From contig NZ_CP020700.1 of the NCBI RefSeq assembly GCF_003932715.1, forward strand, positions 3,680,501 through 3,744,500: a DNA stretch of 64,000 bases, given 5' to 3'. This document shows, piece by piece, positions 33,996-41,382 of the stretch. Each line of letters starts with the position of its first letter. Position 1 is the first letter of the stretch. Source of the stretch: Streptomyces tsukubensis. Lineage in GTDB: Bacteria; Actinomycetota; Actinomycetes; Streptomycetales; Streptomycetaceae. Position numbers and translations under genes: made by a program. The notes beneath the pieces are model-generated. The model did no database searches and was not told the DNA's origin. It was given only the letters and a program-made list of their open reading frames with translations.

Positions 33996-34646
33996 GTGCG
34001 CACCGTCAGCCCTCAGGACCTCGGTCTCGCGGTCCGGGCGGTCGAGTCCGGAGAACTCGTTGTGATCCCGACGACTCGCTGGTACATGATCTGCGCAGAT
34101 GCCGGCAACGCCCAGGCGTGCGAGAGCATCTTCATGGGGAAGCGTCGTCCCGGCGCCAAGTCCCTTGCCTATGTCGCCCAGTCGCTGAGCGCCTGCCGGG
34201 ACCGCTTCCACCTCAGTACCGAAGCCGAACGACTCGCTACCGCTTTCTGGCCCGGAGACCTCGCGCTGCTCCTGCCCTGGCGGGACCCGGAGGAGGCTGC
34301 CAAACACTCAGCGGTCGGCTCCCCCTCGCTCACGACGGTGGCGCCCGGCACCCTCGGGAAACTCGCGGCGGTGTCGACGGTGCCGATCGCCGCCACCACG
34401 GCCAACATCTCCGGCGACGCCAGTCCTGAAGACCCCGGCCCCGCCGTGACCATCGCCGAGGTACACCGCTTCCTGACAGCCTCCGGCTTGAAGCCCTCCG
34501 TCATCGTCGACGGCGGTGTGTGCCCCGCCGCCAATCACATGACCATCGTGGACTGCTTCACTCCGGAGGCGAGACTCATCCGTACAGGCCTTGTTCACCA
34601 GAGATCTGTCTCGGCGGCTCTCGGACGCGAGGTTCAAAGCATCTGA
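33996..34646 (+). CDS. Stand-alone YrdC/Sua5/YciO-type protein, operon gene 9
   Basis: 216 residues. Resembles the YrdC fold: VVIPTTRWYMICADAG (usual PTDTVYGLGC), KRRPGAKSLAY (KxR-type nucleotide motif), FWPGDLALLLP and IAATTANISGDASPEDPG (usual TSANxSG). YrdC proteins make threonylcarbamoyl-AMP from Thr, bicarbonate and ATP, or act in O-carbamoylation. The changed first motif suggests a specialised copy. A housekeeping Sua5 should exist elsewhere in the genome. GTG at 33996 has AAGGAG upstream, and the gap to gene 8 is 4 bases. Confidence 0.9.
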   Translation: MRTVSPQDLGLAVRAVESGELVVIPTTRWYMICADAGNAQACESIFMGKRRPGAKSLAYVAQSLSACRDRFHLSTEAERLATAFWPGDLALLLPWRDPEEAAKHSAVGSPSLTTVAPGTLGKLAAVSTVPIAATTANISGDASPEDPGPAVTIAEVHRFLTASGLKPSVIVDGGVCPAANHMTIVDCFTPEARLIRTGLVHQRSVSAALGREVQSI

Positions 34647-34675
34647 GGTCCCGAAGGAAGAAGCCCCCCAACACC

Positions 34676-34713
34676 GAAGCGCCCCACCCGGCTGATGCCA
34701 GGTGGGGCGCTTC
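34676..34713 (+). terminator. Terminator of the nine-gene operon
   Basis: Perfect 13-bp stem GAAGCGCCCCACC / GGTGGGGCGCTTC with a 12-nt loop, 30 bases after the YrdC-like gene and followed by TTCG. Confidence 0.88.
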
Positions 34714-34751
34714 TTCGCAGGTCACGGGCCAGCGCCCGCCCCCGCACTCGG

Positions 34752-34824
34752 TAGGCCGCGTGGGACTCGAACCCACAACCAACGGATTAAAAGTCCGCTG
34801 CTCTGCCAATTGAGCTAGCGGCCC
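34752..34824 (-). tRNA. tRNA-Lys, anticodon TTT
   Basis: 73-nt cloverleaf. Acceptor GGGCCGC, D-arm GCTCAATTGGCAGAGC, anticodon loop CTTTTAA, T-arm GTGGGTTCGAGTCCCAC. No CCA encoded. Its 3' end faces the accessory segment. I looked for a duplicated 3' end near 23525 and found none. Confidence 0.96.
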
Positions 34825-34913
34825 TCGGCCGAACCACACCTGAGCATAGCCGGACCCGGCGCAAGAGCCGATCGGGTATCCCGTGGTAGCGGTGTGGCGT
34901 CGGACAAAGAGGG

Positions 34914-34947
34914 CCGTCGCCGGGGTGCGGGAGCGCCCCGGCGACGG
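34914..34947 (-). terminator. Terminator of FG-GAP paralogue 1
   Basis: 12-bp perfect stem CCGTCGCCGGGG / CCCCGGCGACGG with a 10-nt loop, about 10 bases after the stop of paralogue 1. Confidence 0.85.
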
Positions 34948-34956
34948 TTCCCGGGG

Positions 34957-37900
34957 TCAGTGCAGGGACGTGTACCGCTGCCAGCCCGTACCCACCTGGG
35001 TCGCGGCCGAAAGCGTGCCCTTGCCCGTGCCCAGGTGCTGCCACAGACGGCCCGCGGTGTCGCGCGAGACCAGATCCGCGTTGCCGTCACCGTTGAGGTC
35101 ACCGACACCCGAGAACGTTTTACTGGTCACCGCCCAGTCCTTCTGGACCAGAGTTCTGACACCGAGGGTCTTCTTGCCGGTGCCGTTGTAGCGCCACAGC
35201 TCGCCGCCCGCGTCCCGCGCCAGCAGATCACCGTGGCCGTCACCGTTCAGATCCCCCGGGGCGATCAGGGTGAGGCCCTTGAAGGAGCCGCTGAGGATCC
35301 CGGCCGAGCGCAGGGTGCCGGTGGGGGTGACCGCGTACAGATACAGCTTCCCGTCCGGCTTGCGGCCCAGCAGGTCGCCCTGGCCGTCTCCCGTCAGATC
35401 ACCGGCGGGCAGGATCGTGTCGAAACCGGCGAAACCTATACCGATCCGGACCTTGGTGGAGGTCGGGCCGGGCAGCCCGGCGCACGCACCCTCGTACCGC
35501 CACAGCTCCCCCGCCGTGTTGCGGACCACCAGGTCGTCGCAGCGCTGGTTGTTCATGTCCCCCATGGGCAGGACAGCGGTGATGTTCTTCCAGCCCTTGG
35601 ACACCCGCTGCACCGCGCCGCCCGTGGCCGCCTTGGTGAGCCCCTGGTGGGCGACGAGGTCCGCGCCGAGGCGGGTGACGACCTCGGGGATACCGTCCGC
35701 GAGGTAATCGCGGGGCACATCCGGGCCGCCGGACACGGTGATCCACTGGCTGGTGGCCACCCGTCCGTCGACGGTCAGGGTCACCCCGTACTTGCCGTTG
35801 CGCACGGTCCGGCCGGCCGAGTCCCTCGTATCCCACGCTGCCGCGAGCTGGGCACCGGTTTGCGGTATCGAGTTCTGTGCCAGGGTGCGTACGACGTTGC
35901 CCGCCGCGTCCTTGACCGTGATGGACCAGGAGCCCGCCGGGCGGCTGAGCTGCCAGCGCCCCTCCCATCTGCGGCTCTGAGGGGCATTGACCAGCTGGGA
36001 GGGGGCGTCCCCGGACTCGATGACCGCGACGGGGCTGCGGGGCACATCCACCGTCCGAACCCTGATCGCCTGCTCGGCATCCACGTACGCGAGATGGCCG
36101 CCGAACTTGTCGACCGCCCACTTCGCGTTCGCCGGGACCGTGGCGACCGGGGCCGTAACCCCGGTGTGCAGGTTCGTCAGCGCCAGCTTGCCGCCGTCCT
36201 CGCGGACCACGAAGCCGTCTCCCAGCTTCGTCTTCCCGCCCGCCGTCACCGGAAGGTTCTTCGCCGCGGTGCGGTCATACACCCCCGCATCGGTGGTGCC
36301 GCAGGCCCAGTACAGCCAGCGGCCCACGGCCTGAAGGTGGTCCGGTGCACAGCCGGAGCCCGTGTTGAGCTCGGCACCCGACTTCTTGGTCTTCAGGTCG
36401 TACGGGACGACGCTGCCGGCCTTCTTGCCGGGGGTCCACAGAGTGCTGCCCCAGACCGACGCGGCGGTCGCGGGCCGTTCATGGGCGATGAGGCCGGAGC
36501 TCCATGTCCGGCTGTCCTGAATGTACTGCCAGTGGGGGTAGTCGCCGTCGGTCAGGATGGCGTACCGACCGGTGGCCTCGCTCAGTGACGGCGGCGTCCC
36601 CGGGGCGTACTGGCTCGCGGAGCGACCCGGCTCGACGGTCTGCATTCCGGCCCCGTTGACGAAGGCACTGCGGCCGTCGCCGGGGGAGTGCAGCTCGCCC
36701 TTGACCGGACTGAGCAGCTGGGCGGGTGCAAGGCGCGCACCGATAACCGGGGTACCGGTGTCCGTGGCAGAAAGGTCATGACTGTAGACGGCCCGCAGGG
36801 GGGCGCCGTCGGTGTGCACGGCATAGCTGAGCCTGCCACCGCCGATGGCGAGGCCCTCGATGGGCGCGACCGTCTTCGGTATGCCGCGTGCGACGGCCAT
36901 CTCCAGGGTGCCGTCGGCTGCCGCGGTGACCCGGCGCACGGCCCAGTCCTTCGGTCCGGTGCCCCCGGTGAAGAGCACGCTGCCGTCGGGAGCCGGGGCG
37001 AATTCACCGGTCGCGTATGGAAGCAGTTCCCGAGGCTCGCCGGTGTTGCCGATGGGGACCGCGAGCAGCTTCGTCCCGGGCCGGGTCAGCCGCCTGGACG
37101 AGTCACCCCCGCGGTTGACCAGGATGGAGTCGCCCACCACGGCGAGTTCGGCGTAGTAGCTCTCGAAACGCTCCTGTGCGGGGAGGTCGGTCACCACGGG
37201 AGCCGCGTCCGGTGTGCGCGTATCGAGCGTGGTGACCTTCTGGGTGACATGGTCGTACGCGGTGATCACATGATGCCGTCCGAGCTGGTAGCCGTACGGT
37301 CCGGCCTCGGGCACCCGGGTGAGCCGCGCGGTGGTGAAGTCGAGGTGCCACTTCGCCTGGGCGCCGGACCAGATGCTGATGACGGCACCGAAGCCGGTCT
37401 GGACGGCGGACGGGTGGCGCGGCAAGAATTTGCTGTTCGCCGGCACACCGGTGACCGCGGTCTCCTCGGTGGTGCCGTCGGCGGCCCGCCGCAGGATGGT
37501 CATCGAGGTGACGTACTGCGAGGCATCCCACCGGAAGACGACGATCGCGTCATGGGTGAACAGCCCCGTGTAGAAGGCACCCTGGGGCAGGCTGTGGAGA
37601 GTCCTCTCACCTGTGGCCTGGTTGGTGACGGCGACGGCCCGGGTCCCGTCCGGGGCCGTTGTCTGGGCGGCGTACAGCCCGGAGTGTCCGGCGTAGTTGC
37701 CGATGCTCCGGGTCTCGCCCGTCGCGAAGTCGGTCCAGAAACGGTTGTTGCTGCCCGGCAGGGAAGCCGAGTAACCGGTGGGGCCCGCCTCGTGCAGGGT
37801 GATGTGGTCGGGCAGGACCGGATTCTGCGGCGGCAGTACGGCCTCACCGGCCGCAATGCCCTGCAAAGTCGTGGCCGTCGCGGCGGGTGCCACGGCGGTG

Positions 37901-37986
37901 ACCAGGCCCGCGCCCAGGGCGACCGTGACCGCCGTCGCCACGGAGCGACGGATGGCCGTACGGGAACGGCCGTTGTGGTGCTGCAA
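34957..37986 (-). CDS. Secreted FG-GAP/VCBS-repeat protein, tandem paralogue 1
   Basis: About 1009 residues. Signal peptide follows the start (TAIRRSVATAVTVALGAGL). A long beta-propeller-like region follows (about 60-640), then a FlgD-type Ig-like domain (WDTRDSAGRTVRNGKYGV, ~735-790), and the C-terminal ~210 residues hold FG-GAP/VCBS units with DGxGDLLGR- and DLNGDGNADLVSRD-type calcium loops, ending in GWQRYTSLH. The start is TTG at 37986 after GGGGAGGGGATT, as in the two paralogues. Function unknown; likely extracellular binding or structural. It shares a 181-nt identical block with paralogue 2. Confidence 0.9.
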   Translation of the reverse strand: MQHHNGRSRTAIRRSVATAVTVALGAGLVTAVAPAATATTLQGIAAGEAVLPPQNPVLPDHITLHEAGPTGYSASLPGSNNRFWTDFATGETRSIGNYAGHSGLYAAQTTAPDGTRAVAVTNQATGERTLHSLPQGAFYTGLFTHDAIVVFRWDASQYVTSMTILRRAADGTTEETAVTGVPANSKFLPRHPSAVQTGFGAVISIWSGAQAKWHLDFTTARLTRVPEAGPYGYQLGRHHVITAYDHVTQKVTTLDTRTPDAAPVVTDLPAQERFESYYAELAVVGDSILVNRGGDSSRRLTRPGTKLLAVPIGNTGEPRELLPYATGEFAPAPDGSVLFTGGTGPKDWAVRRVTAAADGTLEMAVARGIPKTVAPIEGLAIGGGRLSYAVHTDGAPLRAVYSHDLSATDTGTPVIGARLAPAQLLSPVKGELHSPGDGRSAFVNGAGMQTVEPGRSASQYAPGTPPSLSEATGRYAILTDGDYPHWQYIQDSRTWSSGLIAHERPATAASVWGSTLWTPGKKAGSVVPYDLKTKKSGAELNTGSGCAPDHLQAVGRWLYWACGTTDAGVYDRTAAKNLPVTAGGKTKLGDGFVVREDGGKLALTNLHTGVTAPVATVPANAKWAVDKFGGHLAYVDAEQAIRVRTVDVPRSPVAVIESGDAPSQLVNAPQSRRWEGRWQLSRPAGSWSITVKDAAGNVVRTLAQNSIPQTGAQLAAAWDTRDSAGRTVRNGKYGVTLTVDGRVATSQWITVSGGPDVPRDYLADGIPEVVTRLGADLVAHQGLTKAATGGAVQRVSKGWKNITAVLPMGDMNNQRCDDLVVRNTAGELWRYEGACAGLPGPTSTKVRIGIGFAGFDTILPAGDLTGDGQGDLLGRKPDGKLYLYAVTPTGTLRSAGILSGSFKGLTLIAPGDLNGDGHGDLLARDAGGELWRYNGTGKKTLGVRTLVQKDWAVTSKTFSGVGDLNGDGNADLVSRDTAGRLWQHLGTGKGTLSAATQVGTGWQRYTSLH

Positions 37987-38185
37987 GGAATCCCCTCCCC
38001 TGGAACCGTCGTACCGCACAAGCCAATACGGCGGATCCGTCCTGCATCAGTGACCCACGGACAACGGGAGGAGCGGACGGGAATCGGCCGCTGCCGGCGA
38101 GAAACTCCCGTCCCGGGTGGCGGACATCGTAGCAACGGGATAGATGCCATGAGCAGCTATTACGAGGGGGATTCGGGCCGGTACG
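37987..38185 (-). promoter_or_regulatory. Promoter and leader of FG-GAP paralogue 1
   Basis: Conserved leader shared with paralogues 2 and 3. On the minus strand GTTGCTACGATG (with a TACGAT -10-like hexamer at 38126-38131) stands ~140 nt before the TTG start, followed by sequence nearly identical to the other two copies. Confidence 0.6.
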
Positions 38186-38226
38186 GGACAGGGCCCGCCC
38201 CCCTGTCAGGAGTGCGGGCCCTGTCC
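38186..38226 (-). terminator. Terminator of FG-GAP paralogue 2
   Basis: 13-bp perfect stem GGACAGGGCCCGC / GCGGGCCCTGTCC, 15-nt loop, directly after the paralogue-2 stop. Confidence 0.85.
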
Positions 38227-38237
38227 TCGGAAAGGTG

Positions 38238-41138
38238 TCAGTGCAGAGACGTGTACCGCTGCCAGCCCGTACCCACCTGGGCCGGTGCCGAAAGGGTGCC
38301 CTTCCCCGTGCCCAGGTGCTGCCACAGACGGCCCGCGGTGTCGCGCGAGACCAGGTCCGCGTTGCCGTCGCCGTTGAGGTCACCGGTGCCCGAGAACGCC
38401 TTGCTGGTCACTGCCCAGTCCTTCTGGACCAGGGTCTTGGCGCCCAGCGTGCCCTTACCGGTGCCGTTGAAGCGCCACAGCTCACCACCGGCATCACGGG
38501 CCAGCAGATCACCGTGGCGGTCGCCCGTCAGATCACCCGCGGCGATCAGCGTCAGACCCTTGAAAGACCCGCTGAGGATCCCCGCCGAACGCAGCGCACC
38601 GCCCGAGCTGACCGCGTACACGTACAGCTTCCCGTCCGGCTTGCGCGCCAGCAGATCACCACGGCCGTCGCCCGTCAGATCACCCGCGGGCAGGATCGTG
38701 TCGAAGGACCCGAACCCCGTACCGATCCGGACCTTCGCCGACGTCGGCCCCGGCAGCCCGAGACGGCTGCCCTCGTAGCGCCACAGCTCACCCGCCGTGT
38801 TCCGGACCACCAGATCGTCGTAGCCCTGGTTGTTCATATCGCCCATGGGCAGGACGGACGTGATGTTCTTCCAGCCCTTGGAGACCCGCTGCACCGCACC
38901 GCCCGCGGCCGTCTTCACCAGACCCTGGTGGGCGACGAGGTCCGCGCCGAGGCGGGTGACGACCTCGGGGATACCGTCGGCGGTGTAGTCGCGCGGCGCG
39001 TCGTGGCTGCCGTGCAGAGTGAGCCAGCTGCTGGCGAGCGGACGCCCGTCGACGATCAGAATCACCCCGTACTTGCCGTTGGGCATGGCCCGGCCGGCCG
39101 CGTTCTTCCCGTCCCAGACGGCGCTGATCCGGGCGCCTATCTGCGGTACGGAGCCCTGCGGCAGGGTGCGTACGACCGTGCCCGCCGCGTTCTTGATCGC
39201 CACGGACCAGGAGCCGGCCGGGCGGCTGAGCTGCCAGCGGCCGTTCCAGGTGCGGTCATCGAAAGCGGCTGCGAGCGTGAAGGACCCGTCGATCTCGGAT
39301 TCGGCGACGACGAGGGGGCTGCGCGGTACGTCCACGGACGGGACCCTGATCGCCTGCTCGGCGTCCACGTACGCGAGATGGCCGCCGAACTTGTCGACCG
39401 CCCACTTCGCGTTCGCCGGGACCGTGGCGACCGGGGCCGTAACCCCGGTGTGCAGGTTCGTCAGCGCCAGCTTGCCGCCGTCCTCGCGGACCACGAAGCC
39501 GTCTCCCAGCTTCGTCTTCCCGCCCGCCGTCACCGGAAGGTTCTTGGCCGCGGTGCGGTCGTACACGCCCGCCTTGGTGGTTCCGCAGGCCCAGTACATC
39601 CAGCGGCCCACGGCCTGAAGGTCGTCCGGTACGCAGCCGGAGCCCAGCTTCAGTTCGGCACCGGCCTTCCTGGTCTTCAGGTCGAACGGGAGGACATGGC
39701 CCACCGTCTTGCCGGGCGTCCACAGGGTGGTGCCCCAGACCGACGCGGCCGTCTTGGCCCGCGACAGCACGACATTGCTGCTGTAGTTCGTCCAGACATC
39801 GACAATGTTCTGCCGGTTGTCGCCGTCGTTGACGATCGCATAGCGGCCGCTCGCCTCGCGCAGCTCCGGCCCTGATACCCGGAAGCTCTTGTTCCGCGGG
39901 CCGATGACAGGCGTACCCGAACCCGTGATGTCATGGCTGTGGCTGTTCCACCACTGGCCTGTCTCCGTCTGCGCCGTATAGGTGAGCCTGCCGCCGCCGA
40001 GTGCGAGACCGTCGATCGCCGCGGTGGTCGCCGGGATCCGGTGAGCGGTGGTCAGCTTGAGGCTGCCGTCCGCTTCCGCGGTGACCCGGCGGACGCCCCA
40101 GTCCCGGGACGTACTGCCGCCCGTGACGAGCACGCTGCCGTCGGGAGCCGTGGCGAACCGGTCGATCGAGTGCGGCAGCAGTTCCCGCGGCTCGCCGGTG
40201 TTCCCTATGGGGACGGCCATCAGCCTCGCGCCGAGCACGGGGGCCTTGTCGTGCGAGTAGACATCACGGCTGACGAGGATCGTGTCACCGACCACGGCGA
40301 ACCTGGGCGTCCACCCCTCGGCACCCTGCCGCAGGGAGATATCGGTCACCACGGGCGCCGCGTCGGGATTGCGCAGGTCGACGGTGGTGATCTTGTCGGT
40401 GAAGCGGTCGAAGCCGGTGATGACCTGGTGCCGGCCGGGCTGCTGGCCGCTCCAGCCGGGCACCTTGGTGAGCCGCGCGGTGGCGTAGTCGAGGTGCCAG
40501 TAGACGTTGCTGCTGCTGCCGTTCTTGGCGGCGATGAAGGCCCCGAAGCCGCTCTGCCCCTGCGGATAGGAGACCAGGGAGGTACTGATCCCCGGGACAC
40601 CGGTCACCGGGGTCTCCTCGGTGGTGCCGTCGGCGGCCCGCCGCTGGATGCCCAGCGATGCGACGAGACCTTCGGCGTTCTTCCGGTAGACGACGATCGC
40701 GTCGTGGGTGTGGGCCAGGGTGTAGAAGACGTCCGGGGGCAGGCTGTAGACCGTCTTCCCGCCCGTGGCCAGGTCGGTGACGGTCACGGTCCGGGTGCCG
40801 TCCGCGCCCGTCGTCTGGGCGCTCCGCAGTCCGGAGTGGCCGGAGACGTTGTCGGCGGGCTTGGTCTCGCCCGTCGCGTAGTCGGTCCAGAGGCGGGTGC
40901 CGGAACCCTCGACCTCGGCCGTGTAGCCGGTGGGTCCCGCCTCGTGGAGTGCCACGCGTTGGGGCATCAGACGGTCCTGCGGCGGCAGTACGGCCTCACC
41001 GGCCGTGATGCCCTGCGAAGTCGTGGCCGTCGCGGCGGGTGCGACCGCCGTGACCAGGCCCGCGCCCAGGGCGACCGTGACCGCCGTCGCGACGGAGCGG
41101 CGGATGGCCGTACGAGGACGGCCGTTGTGGTGCTGCAA
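38238..41138 (-). CDS. Secreted FG-GAP/VCBS-repeat protein, tandem paralogue 2
   Basis: 966 residues, the shortest of the three; it lacks a ~40-residue piece of the mid propeller present in paralogues 1 and 3. Start is TTG at 41138 (reading QHHNGRPRTAIRRSVATA). Same order: signal, propeller-like region, Ig-like FlgD domain (WDGKNAAGRAMPNGKYGV), FG-GAP units ending GWQRYTSLH. The C-terminal ~180 residues are almost identical to paralogue 3, whereas the block at 39365-39545 is identical to paralogue 1. Confidence 0.9.
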   Translation of the reverse strand: MQHHNGRPRTAIRRSVATAVTVALGAGLVTAVAPAATATTSQGITAGEAVLPPQDRLMPQRVALHEAGPTGYTAEVEGSGTRLWTDYATGETKPADNVSGHSGLRSAQTTGADGTRTVTVTDLATGGKTVYSLPPDVFYTLAHTHDAIVVYRKNAEGLVASLGIQRRAADGTTEETPVTGVPGISTSLVSYPQGQSGFGAFIAAKNGSSSNVYWHLDYATARLTKVPGWSGQQPGRHQVITGFDRFTDKITTVDLRNPDAAPVVTDISLRQGAEGWTPRFAVVGDTILVSRDVYSHDKAPVLGARLMAVPIGNTGEPRELLPHSIDRFATAPDGSVLVTGGSTSRDWGVRRVTAEADGSLKLTTAHRIPATTAAIDGLALGGGRLTYTAQTETGQWWNSHSHDITGSGTPVIGPRNKSFRVSGPELREASGRYAIVNDGDNRQNIVDVWTNYSSNVVLSRAKTAASVWGTTLWTPGKTVGHVLPFDLKTRKAGAELKLGSGCVPDDLQAVGRWMYWACGTTKAGVYDRTAAKNLPVTAGGKTKLGDGFVVREDGGKLALTNLHTGVTAPVATVPANAKWAVDKFGGHLAYVDAEQAIRVPSVDVPRSPLVVAESEIDGSFTLAAAFDDRTWNGRWQLSRPAGSWSVAIKNAAGTVVRTLPQGSVPQIGARISAVWDGKNAAGRAMPNGKYGVILIVDGRPLASSWLTLHGSHDAPRDYTADGIPEVVTRLGADLVAHQGLVKTAAGGAVQRVSKGWKNITSVLPMGDMNNQGYDDLVVRNTAGELWRYEGSRLGLPGPTSAKVRIGTGFGSFDTILPAGDLTGDGRGDLLARKPDGKLYVYAVSSGGALRSAGILSGSFKGLTLIAAGDLTGDRHGDLLARDAGGELWRFNGTGKGTLGAKTLVQKDWAVTSKAFSGTGDLNGDGNADLVSRDTAGRLWQHLGTGKGTLSAPAQVGTGWQRYTSLH

Positions 41139-41335
41139 GGAATCCCCTCCCCTGGAACCGCGGCACCTGCAAAAGCGGTACGGCGGATCCGTCCTGCATC
41201 AGTGAACCCACGGACAACGGGAGGAGCGGACACGAATCGGCCGCTGCCGGTGAAAACACACTCCCGTCCCGGGTGGCGCACATCGTAGCAACGGGATACA
41301 TGGCATGAGCAGCTGTTACGGGCCGGATACGGGAC
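41139..41335 (-). promoter_or_regulatory. Promoter and leader of FG-GAP paralogue 2
   Basis: Second copy of the conserved leader; TACGAT -10-like hexamer on the minus strand at 41282-41287, then the shared ~140-nt untranslated segment up to GGGGAGGGGATT and TTG. Confidence 0.6.
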
Positions 41336-41368
41336 GGGGCCCGCGCTCCTGTCCGGAGTGCGGGCCCC
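41336..41368 (-). terminator. Terminator of FG-GAP paralogue 3
   Basis: GGGGCCCGC / GCGGGCCCC outer stem plus CTCC/GGAG inner stem, just after the paralogue-3 stop. Confidence 0.8.
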
Positions 41369-41382
41369 TTCTCGGGAAGGTG

